From: Salinimicrobium catena | GTDB taxonomy: Bacteria > Bacteroidota > Bacteroidia > Flavobacteriales > Flavobacteriaceae | Direction: 5' to 3' | DNA length: 64,000 nucleotides | Assembly: GCF_900102915.1 (NCBI RefSeq) | Contig: NZ_FNGG01000009.1 | Location: forward strand, 1-64,000 | Part shown: piece after piece, positions 33,479 through 42,125 of the stretch | Layout: every line of letters begins with the position of its first letter | Numbering within the stretch: position 1 is the first letter of the stretch | The notes under the pieces: generated by a model | Seen by the model: the letters and a program-made list of their open reading frames with translations, nothing else | The model's database searches: none | What the model was told of the DNA's origin: nothing | Program-made: the position numbers and the translations under genes

Positions 33479-34542
33479 GCTTTCAGCAGTTTCTCAAGAT
33501 CATCTTCTGAGTTAAAATAGTGGAAACTCACTCTTATCCCCTCTCCTCTTTGGGAGCAAAGAATATTGTTGCTCCGTAGTTTTCGGAACACAGCCTCATC
33601 CCCCCTGATGTTGAAAATGGAAGAATGAAGATCTCTTTTGACCACTGAGGGTTCCAGCAATCCCTTCTTTTCAAAGGCTTTTTTAGCTTCGGAAGCCAGG
33701 AAATTTACCTGTTTTTCAATATTTTCAATGCCTGTCTTCTCAATAAGTTCTATCGCCACCTTCAGACTTCCGAAGTTGAGCGTATCCTGATGGCCTGGTT
33801 CGAACTTCCCGATAAGGCTGCCCTCGTGCGCCTTATACTTCCCCTGTAGCGAATTGAAGCCAAGAGACCTGGGAGAGATCTTGTCCTCCATATGCTGTTT
33901 GAACAGGAAAAAAGCGTTGCCGTAGCCGGCGTTCATCCATTTGTACGTGCTGGCGCCCAAAACATCTAAAGCTGAATCTTCAAAATCGAAGTTTTCGGTT
34001 CCGCAGTACTGAGTGCCGTCCCCAAACAGCAGCAGATCGGGAAAGTTTTGCTTCAGCTCTTTCAGAAAATCGAGATCGATCTTTATCCCGTTGATCCACT
34101 GCACCAGGCTGAAGGCAAAGATATCGGGCTGCACCCTTTCCGCGACCTCAAGAATATTTTGCTCCAGGTTTTCGTCAATTTCGGCATAACAGGTTTCAAA
34201 ATCCCTGGATTCCACCGCCCAGTTCACTGAGGGGTAATCGTTCTTTAACAACATTACCTTTTTGCCCTTTTCAACCCCTTCCATGAGCGTATTGAATCCG
34301 TAGGAAAAATTAGGGGTAAGGGCGACACGATTTGGGGCACAATTGAAGAAACGGCCAACGGCCTCTCTGACCCCCGTAAGCACCTCACCCTGCTTTTCCT
34401 TCAAAATACTTCCGGAGATGAGCAGATCAAGGTCATGATCCTGTCGCCATTCCATCACCGCTTCAGGCAACAATCCTGAAGCAGCCGTATTTAAATAGGT
34501 ATACTGGTTGAGGACCGGGAACTGTTTTCTAAAATTCTTCAT
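33469..34542 (-). CDS. Aminotransferase class V-fold PLP enzyme
   Basis: The 357-residue protein has fold-type I class V features: an N-terminal YLNTAASGLLPEAV, LTPNFSYGFNTLMEG near residue 84, a DGTQYCG aspartate region near residue 180 and the PLP lysine in GASTYKWMNAGYGNAF near residue 206. It is related to cysteine desulfurase/kynureninase-like enzymes and isopenicillin-N epimerase-like proteins, but I see no conserved Cys loop typical of a desulfurase. Substrate unknown. Converges on asnA; divergent from the 2TM gene. Confidence 0.82.
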   Translation of the reverse strand: MKNFRKQFPVLNQYTYLNTAASGLLPEAVMEWRQDHDLDLLISGSILKEKQGEVLTGVREAVGRFFNCAPNRVALTPNFSYGFNTLMEGVEKGKKVMLLKNDYPSVNWAVESRDFETCYAEIDENLEQNILEVAERVQPDIFAFSLVQWINGIKIDLDFLKELKQNFPDLLLFGDGTQYCGTENFDFEDSALDVLGASTYKWMNAGYGNAFFLFKQHMEDKISPRSLGFNSLQGKYKAHEGSLIGKFEPGHQDTLNFGSLKVAIELIEKTGIENIEKQVNFLASEAKKAFEKKGLLEPSVVKRDLHSSIFNIRGDEAVFRKLRSNNILCSQRGEGIRVSFHYFNSEDDLEKLLKALK

Positions 34543-34605
34543 GTACGCTGAATTTCCGAAGTAAAATCAATAAATTTGAGTAACTAGCTAAAAATAACTT
34601 TTATT

Positions 34606-35055
34606 ATGCCAACCAAAAAACATAGTTCTTCTAAAATAGATCCCGAGCAGCGGGAACTCATTGAAAGGGCCCAGGAGCGCGCGCGTCAAAAAAGGCGTTT
34701 GTACCAGCATTTTATCGTCTTTCTAATAGGATCTGTCGTCCTTATCCTGGTGAACGTGCTATTCAATATTGGGCAGGACATAAGACCGTTTGGGATCGAC
34801 TGGTTTGTATGGGCAATTATTTTCTGGTTCCTCATCGTTCTCATTCACGTTTTCAATGTGTTTGTCACCAACAGGTTCTTTGGAAAGGACTGGGAGAACC
34901 GACAGGTAGAAAAACTGGTGGCCAGACAACGTGAAAAGATCGAGGAACTGCAGCGTAAGGTGGAGAGGGATCACCCGCTTCCAAAAAAGGACGAGCCCTA
35001 TATTCCGCCGGTGAAGAACAAACCCATTGACCCAAATGCCAAATTCAACTCATAG
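34606..35055 (+). CDS. 2TM-domain membrane protein
   Basis: The 149-residue protein has a basic N-terminus, two membrane helices (FIVFLIGSVVLILVNVLFNI and WFVWAIIFWFLIVLIHVFNV) with the NRFFGKDWENRQVEKL motif after the second, typical of the flavobacterial 2TM domain. In other proteins this domain is attached to LytTR or kinase regulators; here it stands alone with a coiled-coil, Pro-rich tail. The stop is 4 bases before the DHFR start, so the three genes 34606-36395 form an operon. Confidence 0.8.
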   Translation: MPTKKHSSSKIDPEQRELIERAQERARQKRRLYQHFIVFLIGSVVLILVNVLFNIGQDIRPFGIDWFVWAIIFWFLIVLIHVFNVFVTNRFFGKDWENRQVEKLVARQREKIEELQRKVERDHPLPKKDEPYIPPVKNKPIDPNAKFNS

Positions 35056-35059
35056 TGCC

Positions 35060-35551
35060 ATGGCCGAACTTACAATGATCGCAGCCGCTGCCGAAAACAA
35101 TGCTTTGGGAAAAGACAATGACCTGGTGTGGCATTTGCCCGATGATTTTAAAAGATTTAAAAAGCTAACCACCGGCCACCATATCATCATGGGCAGGAAG
35201 ACCTTTGAAACTTTCCCAAAGCCCTTGCCTAACCGCACCCACATCGTCATTACCCGGAAAAAGAACTACCAAAAAGAGGGCGCCATAGTGGTGCATTCGC
35301 TGAAGGAGGCCCTGGACCTGGCAAAAGACGACCCGCAACCCTTCATTATTGGCGGCGGGGAGATCTATGAACTGGCATTGCCAGAGGCCGACAAGATAGA
35401 ACTCACCCGTGTACACGGCACTTTTGAAGCCGACGCTTTCTTTCCGGAGTTCGATGAGAACAACTGGGAACTGGTGGAATCTTCTTTTCACCCTACCGAC
35501 GAAAATCATAACTACTCCTTTACTTATCTAACCTACCGGCGTGCCAAATGA
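35060..35551 (+). CDS. folA: Dihydrofolate reductase
   Basis: I start at the ATG at 35060 (MAELTMIAAAAENNALGKDN); the frame is open further upstream but would overlap the 2TM gene. Landmarks: LVWHLPDDFKRFKKLT with the substrate-binding Asp, HHIIMGRKTFETFPKPLPNR (NADPH site), and FIIGGGEIYELALPEADK near residue 100. It reduces DHF to THF, regenerating the cofactor used by ThyA. Length of 163 residues is normal. Confidence 0.95.
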   Translation: MAELTMIAAAAENNALGKDNDLVWHLPDDFKRFKKLTTGHHIIMGRKTFETFPKPLPNRTHIVITRKKNYQKEGAIVVHSLKEALDLAKDDPQPFIIGGGEIYELALPEADKIELTRVHGTFEADAFFPEFDENNWELVESSFHPTDENHNYSFTYLTYRRAK

Positions 35552-36395
35552 CCAGGAAGCCATACAGGAAATAGCCCGAAAAGAGGGTTTTAACCTCTCG
35601 GGTGCAGACATGCTTGCCGGCGGAAGCATTAACAAGGTGTACAGGCTGGACTCTTCGGAAGGAAAAAAGGTGCTGAAAATGAACAGGTCCGGAAAGTATC
35701 CGGAAATGTTCAAGGCAGAGGAAGAAGGCCTGAAGGAACTGAAAAACAGCAACACAGTAGACGTTCCGGAAGTATTGGGACGGGGAGAAACGGCAAGTCA
35801 CGATTACCTTTTGCTGGAGTACAGGGAAGCGACCCCTCAAAAACCCGACTTTTGGAGCCGGTTTGCGCAAGACCTTGCCGCCTTACATAGCACCAGCCGG
35901 GAGCAATTTGGTTTTCACGGCCCCAACTACATCGGTAGTCTGCCGCAATACAACCACCACCGGCCTTCAGCCGCGGAATTCTACATTCTGGAGCGGCTGG
36001 AACCCCAGTTCAAAATGGCACTTGACGCCGGGTACTCCTTCCACGGACTGGAGAAATTCTTTAGTACCATTTCTAAAATCATTCCTGAGGAAACCCCTGC
36101 CCTTCTCCATGGGGATCTTTGGAACGGGAATTATATCGTCAATGAACGGGGACTGCCCTGCCTTATCGACCCTGCCGTTTCCTACGGACCCAGGGAAATG
36201 GACCTGGCCATGATGAAACTTTTCGGCGGATTTCCGGAAGAGGTCTTTTCGGTTTATAATGAGCTGTTTCCGCTGCAACCGAATTTTGAAGAGCGCGTTG
36301 CTCTATGGCAGCTGTATTACCTCCTGGTACACCTGAACATTTTTGGAAGCAGTTACCTTCCGCAGGTAAAGGAGATCTTGCGGCAATACCGGTAA
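35541..36395 (+). CDS. Fructosamine kinase family protein
   Basis: The 284-residue protein starts at a GTG inside the end of folA (11-base overlap); the nearby ATG is in another frame. The kinase-like fold shows SGADMLAGGSINKVYRLDSS, KMNRSGKYPEMFKAEEEGL, the catalytic HGDLWNGNYIV near residue 193 and CLIDPAVSYGPREMDLAM. Family members phosphorylate fructosamines and ribulosamines, so deglycating proteins or small amines. Translation is probably coupled to folA. Confidence 0.88.
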   Translation: MPNDQEAIQEIARKEGFNLSGADMLAGGSINKVYRLDSSEGKKVLKMNRSGKYPEMFKAEEEGLKELKNSNTVDVPEVLGRGETASHDYLLLEYREATPQKPDFWSRFAQDLAALHSTSREQFGFHGPNYIGSLPQYNHHRPSAAEFYILERLEPQFKMALDAGYSFHGLEKFFSTISKIIPEETPALLHGDLWNGNYIVNERGLPCLIDPAVSYGPREMDLAMMKLFGGFPEEVFSVYNELFPLQPNFEERVALWQLYYLLVHLNIFGSSYLPQVKEILRQYR

Positions 36396-36487
36396 AACTT
36401 AACAGCCTCCCTGTATCTTTTAGCAGTTCTTTAGTGAACCTTCAAGGCTAATTCATTTATATTTAATGAATTACCAAAAAAATTATT

Positions 36488-36988
36488 ATGAGCACAGAAA
36501 AACTGAATAAAGAAGAATCACGTAAGAAACTAAGGGAACTGGTCGACGATATTAAGATCGCCATGATGATCACCGGCTTTAACCGGAAACCGGTGAGTGC
36601 GGTGCCCATGACCTCAAAAAAAGTGGACAAGGAAGGAAATATCTGGTTTTTGAGCCTGCGAAACAGCGACCATAATAACGACCTTTTGAAGAACAATGAC
36701 GTGCAGCTGCTTTACAGCCAACCGTCTGACATGGAATACCTGAGCGTGTACGGAGAAGCCGAGATCACCACTCAAAAAAGCATTTTGGAAGACCTTTATA
36801 ATAAAGCCGATGAGAACTACTTCAGTGGTTTGGATGACCCTAATCTTACGGCGATAAAGGTAAAACCACAGGAGGCATATTACTGGGACACAAAAATGAA
36901 CAAGTACGTGACCCTCCTAAAAATGGGAGTCGGGGCTATTACCGGCAACGAACAGGACATTGGCGAAAAAGGAAAACTCGACCTGTAA
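36488..36988 (+). CDS. Pyridoxamine 5'-phosphate oxidase-like (general stress protein 26 type) flavoprotein
   Basis: The 166-residue protein has the split-barrel FMN-binding pattern: IKIAMMITGFNRKPVSAVPM, KEGNIWFLSLRNSDHNNDL and VQLLYSQPSDMEYLSVYGEA, with YYWDTKMNKYVTLLKMG at the end. Bacillus GSP26-like members bind FMN/FAD; enzymatic activity is rarely known. Single gene. Confidence 0.85.
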   Translation: MSTEKLNKEESRKKLRELVDDIKIAMMITGFNRKPVSAVPMTSKKVDKEGNIWFLSLRNSDHNNDLLKNNDVQLLYSQPSDMEYLSVYGEAEITTQKSILEDLYNKADENYFSGLDDPNLTAIKVKPQEAYYWDTKMNKYVTLLKMGVGAITGNEQDIGEKGKLDL

Positions 36989-37051
36989 TTCCCAAGATTG
37001 AAGATACTTAACCTGGTAACCGACAATGTTATTAGGTTTTTTTTATTTTAC

Positions 37052-37059
37052 TAATTTTG
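37052..37059 (+). promoter_or_regulatory. -7 promoter box of fabD
   Basis: TAATTTTG, full match to TANNTTTG, 19 bases before the fabD ATG. The -33 element is not clear. Confidence 0.5.
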
Positions 37060-37078
37060 CTCCCTAAAATATTACAAA

Positions 37079-37960
37079 ATGAAGGCATATATTTTTCCCG
37101 GACAGGGCGCGCAATTCAAAGGAATGGGACAGGACCTGTATGAGAAATCTCCCCTTGCAAAAGAACTTTTTGAAAGGGCAAACGAGATCCTGGGATTTTC
37201 CATCACCGATGTCATGTTCAACGGAACAGCTGATGACCTTAAAAGAACCAAGGTTACCCAGCCGGCTATATTTTTACACTCAGTTATCTTAAGCAAGGTC
37301 TTGGGTGACTCGTTCAAACCCGATATGGTTGCCGGTCATTCGCTGGGTGAATTCTCTGCCCTGGTAGCTAACAAGGTGCTGGATTTTGAGGACGGTTTAA
37401 AACTGGTCTCCAAAAGGGCTTTAGCCATGCAGCACGCTTGTGAACTTGAGGAATCTACCATGGCTGCCGTGCTTGGCCTGGAAGACTCTACGGTAGAAGC
37501 CATCTGTGCAGATACGAAGGGGATCGTGGTAGCGGCGAATTATAACTGTCCCGGCCAGTTGGTTATTTCGGGGGAACAGCTTGCGGTGGAGAAAGCCTGT
37601 GAGGAACTAAAGGAAAGAGGTGCCCGCAGGGCGATGATCCTTCCGGTAGGAGGGGCCTTTCATTCCCCGTTGATGGAGCCGGCAAGGGAAGAACTGGCAG
37701 CTGCCATAGAAGAAACTACCTTTAGCACTCCAATTTGCCCGATCTATCAGAACGTGACCACTTTTGCGGTGACTAACGCTGAAGAGATCAAGAAGAACCT
37801 GATTTTCCAGCTTACCGCTCCGGTAAAATGGACCCAGAGCGTTCAAAACATGATCAAGGACGGCGCAACCGAATTCATTGAGGTTGGCCCCGGAAAGGTA
37901 TTACAGGGACTTGTAAAAAAGATCGACAGAAATGCAGAAGTGAGCTCCGCGGAATTCTAG
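37079..37960 (+). CDS. fabD: Malonyl-CoA:acyl carrier protein transacylase
   Basis: The 293-residue protein starts MKAYIFPGQGAQFKGMGQDL; the active serine is in VAGHSLGEFSALVA near residue 89, the Arg-binding ALAMQHA near 115, and the catalytic His in GGAFHSPLMEPA near residue 197. It loads malonate onto ACP for fatty acid synthesis. No other fab genes are nearby. The convergent terminator at 37.98 kb separates it from the DegT gene. Confidence 0.95.
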   Translation: MKAYIFPGQGAQFKGMGQDLYEKSPLAKELFERANEILGFSITDVMFNGTADDLKRTKVTQPAIFLHSVILSKVLGDSFKPDMVAGHSLGEFSALVANKVLDFEDGLKLVSKRALAMQHACELEESTMAAVLGLEDSTVEAICADTKGIVVAANYNCPGQLVISGEQLAVEKACEELKERGARRAMILPVGGAFHSPLMEPAREELAAAIEETTFSTPICPIYQNVTTFAVTNAEEIKKNLIFQLTAPVKWTQSVQNMIKDGATEFIEVGPGKVLQGLVKKIDRNAEVSSAEF

Positions 37961-37977
37961 CGCTGTCACTAAATGAT

Positions 37978-38014
37978 AAAAAAGCCGGATGAGAGATCAT
38001 CCGGCTTTTATTTT
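37978..38014. terminator. Bidirectional terminator between fabD and the DegT gene
   Basis: AAAAGCCGGATGA and TCATCCGGCTTTT form a perfect 13-bp stem around GAGA, with A and T runs. Confidence 0.9.
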
Positions 38015-38031
38015 ACTGCTGGGTTCTATAA

Positions 38032-39165
38032 CTATGAGTTCACAAACTCTTTGACCGTCTTTGTAATGAAATCGATCTGTTCCTCATCCAGCTCGGTATG
38101 CATTGGCAGGGAGATCACTTCTTGCACCAGCTGATTGGTCACCGGAAAATCCTCTTCCCGGTAGCGTTCATCTTTATAGGCCTTCTGGCTGTGCAGCGGG
38201 ATAGGATAGTAAATTCCGCATGGGATCCCGTGGTCGTTCAGGTGCTTCACCAGCGCATCCCTTTTCCCATTAAGGATCTTTAGCGTGTATTGATGATAAA
38301 CATGGGTGTCTTCTGAACTTTCGGTGTACGGCACCTCAATATTCTCTTCATTTTTAAATGCTTCGGAATATTTTTTCGCCGCTGCCTGCCTGGCTGAATT
38401 ATAAGAATCCAGGTTAGGAAGTTTTGCGCGCAAAACCACTGCCTGCAGGCTGTCCAGTCGGGAATTCACCCCCACCACATCGTGGTGGTACCGCTCATAC
38501 ATTCCGTGGTTGACGATCCCCCTGATGGTGTGCGCCAGGTCATCGTCATTGGTAAAAATGGCACCGCCGTCTCCATAGCACCCAAGATTCTTTGACGGGA
38601 AAAATGAAGTGGAAGCCACGTGACCAATGGCGCCGGCTTTTTTGGTTTCCCCGTTCTTAAAATGGTAATTCGCTCCTATTGCCTGGGCATTGTCCTCGAT
38701 CACATAAAGATTGTGCTCCTTGGCTATCTGCATGATCTCCTCCATGTTGGCCGTCTGTCCAAAAAGGTGTACGGGAACTATGGCTTTGGTCTTTGGAGTG
38801 ATGGCTTTCCTGATGGCTTCGGGGTCTATGTTAAAGGTATCCTTATCCACATCTACCAGTACAGGGGTAAGTTGTAATAAAGCAATAACCTCAACGGTAG
38901 CCGCGAAGGTAAAGTCGGCAGTGATCACCTCATCACCCGGTTTGAGCCCCAGCCCCATCATCGCGATCTGCAGGGCATCTGTACCGTTGGCACAGGGAAT
39001 TACATGTTTTACGTTAAGGTAATCCTCAAGTTCCTTTTGGAAAGCATGAACTTCGGGCCCGTTTATGAAGGCCGTGGTATCCAAAACTTCCAGCATGGAA
39101 GAATTAACCTGCTCTTTTATTTTATCGTATTGACCCTTAAGGTCAACCATTTGAATTTTTTTCAT
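38032..39165 (-). CDS. DegT/DnrJ/EryC1/StrS-family sugar aminotransferase
   Basis: The 377-residue protein has NGTDALQIAMMGLGLKPGDE, VPVHLFGQTANMEEIM, the EDNAQAIGA aspartate region and the PLP lysine in STSFFPSKNLGCYGDGGAIF near residue 190. These enzymes aminate keto-sugars for LPS, capsule or glycans. It is divergent from kdtA (86-bp gap), which fits a lipopolysaccharide role, but the sugar is unknown. Confidence 0.92.
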   Translation of the reverse strand: MKKIQMVDLKGQYDKIKEQVNSSMLEVLDTTAFINGPEVHAFQKELEDYLNVKHVIPCANGTDALQIAMMGLGLKPGDEVITADFTFAATVEVIALLQLTPVLVDVDKDTFNIDPEAIRKAITPKTKAIVPVHLFGQTANMEEIMQIAKEHNLYVIEDNAQAIGANYHFKNGETKKAGAIGHVASTSFFPSKNLGCYGDGGAIFTNDDDLAHTIRGIVNHGMYERYHHDVVGVNSRLDSLQAVVLRAKLPNLDSYNSARQAAAKKYSEAFKNEENIEVPYTESSEDTHVYHQYTLKILNGKRDALVKHLNDHGIPCGIYYPIPLHSQKAYKDERYREEDFPVTNQLVQEVISLPMHTELDEEQIDFITKTVKEFVNS

Positions 39166-39251
39166 AGTGTTTTGTTCAAGAGGTACGAAAATACAAAGAA
39201 AGCCCCTTATCCCAAGGCTAATTTCTTATTTTAGCACCCAAACCAACTACT

Positions 39252-40520
39252 TTGCAATTTCTCTACGATATCCTGGTCAATACTGCCGAAAAGCTGCTTC
39301 CGGTAAGCGGAATTTTCAGCGAAAAGATGAAGCTTTCCGTAGAAGGCAGAAAGAAGACTTTTTCGCACCTGGAAGAGCAGGTATCTGCTTCAGATAAAAC
39401 CATCTGGTTCCACACCGCGTCATTGGGAGAATATGAGCAGGCCGTACCGGTGATAGAGGCCGTCAGGGAACGATTTCCCAAACATAAGATCGTGGTTTCA
39501 TTCTTTTCCCCCTCGGGGTATGAGATAAAGAAGAACTCCGCACTTGCCGATGTGGTGGTATATTTGCCTATCGACACCCGCAAAAACGCTAAAAAGTTCC
39601 TGGAGCTGGTACATCCCGAGTGGGCGCTGTTCGTTAAATACGAGTTTTGGCCCAATTTTCTCAGGGAGCTTTCCAGGCAAAAGATCCCGACAGTTTTGGT
39701 CTCGGGGGCTTTCAGAAAAGACCAGTCATTTTTCAAGAGCTATGGCGGCTGGATGCGGAAGTCGCTGAATACTTTCAGACACTTTTTTGTACAAAACGAG
39801 CATTCGAAGGAATTGCTGAATTCTATAGGGTTTGAAAATGTCTCGGTGAGCGGCGACACCAGGTTTGATCGTGTTTCTGATCAATTAAGCCAGAACAATG
39901 AACTGGACTTTGCTGAAGAGTTCAAAAATAACGAATTGTGTGTGGTAGCCGGAAGCACCTGGCCAGAGGATGAGGCCCTGCTTGTGGATTATTTCAATTC
40001 GGCTCCCGAAAAGGTGAAGTTCATGATCGCCCCGCATACCCTTAAACCTGAAAAGATCAGGTCGCTCCGGGAAAAACTGGAGGTGAGCACCGTATTATTC
40101 TCAGAAAAAGAGGGAAAGAACCTTGAGGAATACCGCGTGATGATCGTGGATACCATTGGGCTGCTCACAAAACTCTACAACTATGCTGACATTGCCTACG
40201 TGGGCGGGGCGGCAGGAAATACCGGGTTACACAATATTTTGGAGCCGGCAACTTTCGGGGTACCTGTGATCATTGGAAAGAACTTTTCCAAATTCCCCGA
40301 AGCCATCAAACTTCAGCAGCTGGCAGGGTTGTTCTCTGTTGCAGATAAAGAAGAACTTTCTGCCATACTTGGCAAACTGGCAAAAGATGAAAACTTCAGA
40401 AAGAGCACAGGGATGATCTGCGGACATTATGTGAACAGCAACACAGGAGCCACCGGGATCATAATCAATTATTTAGAGACTGCTTCCGTGGAAAATGGCA
40501 ACAGGACAAAACGCTCCTAA
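39252..40520 (+). CDS. kdtA: 3-deoxy-D-manno-octulosonic acid transferase
   Basis: The 422-residue protein (TTG start, MQFLYDILVNTAEKLLP) carries the WaaA landmarks: VEGRKKTFSHL, WFHTASLGEYEQAVPV near residue 55, the PTVLVSGAFRK donor region, VAGSTWPEDEALL near residue 230 and AYVGGAAGNTGLHNILEPA near residue 315. It adds Kdo to lipid A precursors at the inner membrane. No ATG gives a better start; the family normally begins with a hydrophobic anchor as here. Length matches (about 415-425). Confidence 0.93.
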   Translation: MQFLYDILVNTAEKLLPVSGIFSEKMKLSVEGRKKTFSHLEEQVSASDKTIWFHTASLGEYEQAVPVIEAVRERFPKHKIVVSFFSPSGYEIKKNSALADVVVYLPIDTRKNAKKFLELVHPEWALFVKYEFWPNFLRELSRQKIPTVLVSGAFRKDQSFFKSYGGWMRKSLNTFRHFFVQNEHSKELLNSIGFENVSVSGDTRFDRVSDQLSQNNELDFAEEFKNNELCVVAGSTWPEDEALLVDYFNSAPEKVKFMIAPHTLKPEKIRSLREKLEVSTVLFSEKEGKNLEEYRVMIVDTIGLLTKLYNYADIAYVGGAAGNTGLHNILEPATFGVPVIIGKNFSKFPEAIKLQQLAGLFSVADKEELSAILGKLAKDENFRKSTGMICGHYVNSNTGATGIIINYLETASVENGNRTKRS

Positions 40521-40542
40521 ATACAGTTTCTTCAAAGACTTC

Positions 40543-40572
40543 TTTGGAAATTTAAAAATTAGTTTAAATTTG
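40543..40572 (+). promoter_or_regulatory. Promoter of the acidic lipoprotein gene
   Basis: TTTG at 40543-40546 and TAAATTTG at 40565-40572 with 18 bases between: both parts fit the Bacteroidota consensus (TTTG, then TANNTTTG). This is the best full promoter in the window. The ATG is 24 bases downstream. Confidence 0.75.
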
Positions 40573-40596
40573 TCTTAACTAATTAAACATACTACC

Positions 40597-40848
40597 ATGA
40601 AAAAATTATTTTTAAGCTTACTTGTAGCCGCATTCACTTTATCTATTTACTCTTGTAGAGAAACTACCGAAGAAAAAACCGAAGAAGCTGTAGAAGCTGT
40701 TGGTGAAGACATGGAAGCCACAGGAGAAGAAATGGAAGAAGAAATGGAAGAAACCGGTGAAGAAATGGAACAAGCCGGAGAAGAAATGGAAGGTGAGATC
40801 GAAGAAGAAGTACACGAAGAAGCTCATGAAACTGATGATATGCAGTAA
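40597..40848 (+). CDS. Small very acidic lipoprotein, copy 1
   Basis: The 83-residue protein has a signal ending in SIYSC (lipobox-like), then almost only Glu, Met, Ala and Gly in repeats such as GEEMEE and TGEEMEQAGEEME, predicted as a long amphipathic helix or coiled coil with strong negative charge. No family name is known to me. A paralog follows at 40920 with the same CRETTEEKTE start of the mature part. A hairpin terminator separates the two. Confidence 0.8.
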   Translation: MKKLFLSLLVAAFTLSIYSCRETTEEKTEEAVEAVGEDMEATGEEMEEEMEETGEEMEQAGEEMEGEIEEEVHEEAHETDDMQ

Positions 40849-40868
40849 TCGCATTTTTCATTAAATTT

Positions 40869-40903
40869 AAAGCCATAAGGAATTCTTATGGCTTTTTTTT
40901 ACC
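40869..40903 (+). terminator. Terminator after acidic lipoprotein 1
   Basis: AAAGCCATAAG and CTTATGGCTTT, 11 bp, followed by TTTTT. Confidence 0.88.
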
Positions 40904-40919
40904 TTAAAACCTACACATC

Positions 40920-41144
40920 ATGAAAAAGTTGTTTTTAAGCCTTGTCCTGGCGGGATTTGCTTTCTCCACCTACTCTTGCAGGGAAACCACCGAAGAAAAG
41001 ACCGAGGATGCCCTTGAAGCCATTGGAGAGGATATTGAAGAAGGTACCGAACGCGCGGCTGAAAAGATAGAAGAGGGTGCCGAAGAGGTAGAACGGGAGA
41101 TCGATGAAGAGATCCACGAAACCGATGACCAGATACAGCAGTAA
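40920..41144 (+). CDS. Small very acidic lipoprotein, copy 2
   Basis: The 74-residue paralog of the preceding gene has a signal ending STYSC, then CRETTEEKTEDALEAIGEDI and Glu/Ala helical repeats ending HETDDQIQQ. It shares the DIEEGTE and EEIHETDD pattern with copy 1. Likely anchored in the inner or outer membrane through the Cys lipid. Role unknown; the following gene encodes a beta-barrel protein. Confidence 0.8.
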   Translation: MKKLFLSLVLAGFAFSTYSCRETTEEKTEDALEAIGEDIEEGTERAAEKIEEGAEEVEREIDEEIHETDDQIQQ

Positions 41145-41206
41145 GAATAAACTGCTGCATATTTTTTCCTGAAAAGGAAGACCGAATAAGATAACCCCCC
41201 AATCTT

Positions 41207-41965
41207 ATGAAACTTTACTTAACTTCATTGCTTATCCTTACGGGGATAACGCTGGGCAACGCCCAAAACTTTACCTACGGCTTAAAGGCCGGCACGAACT
41301 TTTCGAACGGTGGACAAATTCGCGGCGAATCTTTTAAAGAGAACGGCGAATATGTCTACTGGACAGGCACCTCTCAGGGTCAGACCAAAACCGGATACCA
41401 CGGCGGCGGTTTCCTGGAAGTTGGATTCGGAGATTTTTTCTTACGTCCAGAAGTAGTGTATACCTCGATTCAGTCTGAATTCATTTTCCCAAACAAAAGC
41501 TCGGTCTATTCCATAAAGAAACTGGACCTGCCCTTTTTGATCGGCTACAACATTCGCAATGTTGCCGGTCTGTATGCCGGGCCGGTATATTCCCCAATGT
41601 TCAGCAATGAACTTCAATATAAGGAAGCCACCATCATTAAAAAGGAGGAGAACATATGGATCAAAGGGAGCAGTCTTAATGAACCTTCGGTTCCTGTTAA
41701 CCTGCAAATAGGCTTGAAAAGTGAATTCAACCAGTTAGGCCTTGATCTGCGTTACGAATACAGTCTGGCGGGTTCTGACCCCGAAAGAGTGGATATGTTG
41801 AATTCTACCATAGGACGAGAGGAAGGCGGCATAAACGTGGCTACCGTAGAAGAAGCAGGGCTAAGCCAGATCATCCTGAGCCTTACCTACAAGTTCAACA
41901 CTGGTGAAGACACAGGCCGAAGAAGAGGCGGCTACAGTTACAGCAGGCGACGCAGAACACGTTAA
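41207..41965 (+). CDS. Outer-membrane beta-barrel protein (PorT-like), copy 1
   Basis: The 252-residue protein has a signal peptide (cleavage near GNAQ) and alternating beta-strand pattern: FTYGLKAGTNFSNGGQIRGE, GGFLEVGFGDFFLRPEVVY, KKLDLPFLIGYNI, VPVNLQIGLKSEFNQLGLDL, and IILSLTYKFNTGED, as in OMP_b-brl_2 proteins. The tail is Arg-rich (GRRRGGYSYSRRRRTR), as is the tail of the paralog at 42126. Function unknown. Confidence 0.8.
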   Translation: MKLYLTSLLILTGITLGNAQNFTYGLKAGTNFSNGGQIRGESFKENGEYVYWTGTSQGQTKTGYHGGGFLEVGFGDFFLRPEVVYTSIQSEFIFPNKSSVYSIKKLDLPFLIGYNIRNVAGLYAGPVYSPMFSNELQYKEATIIKKEENIWIKGSSLNEPSVPVNLQIGLKSEFNQLGLDLRYEYSLAGSDPERVDMLNSTIGREEGGINVATVEEAGLSQIILSLTYKFNTGEDTGRRRGGYSYSRRRRTR

Positions 41966-42125
41966 GAGGAGGTTAAGAGTAGGATTTTTCTTTAAGTTTA
42001 CAGGAAAAGTAGTATCTTTTTTCACTGAAATATAGCTGCTTCTAAAATTATTTGGACTTTAGACCGTTATAAGTAGTGAAATTCTTTTTTATTTGTAACA
42101 AGCACCACAGAACTACAAACCAACT

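Noticed and set aside
33469-34542. Cysteine desulfurase (SufS/IscS) call for the class V aminotransferase
   Set aside because: The active-site Cys loop of desulfurases is not visible; only the fold and the PLP Lys are supported.
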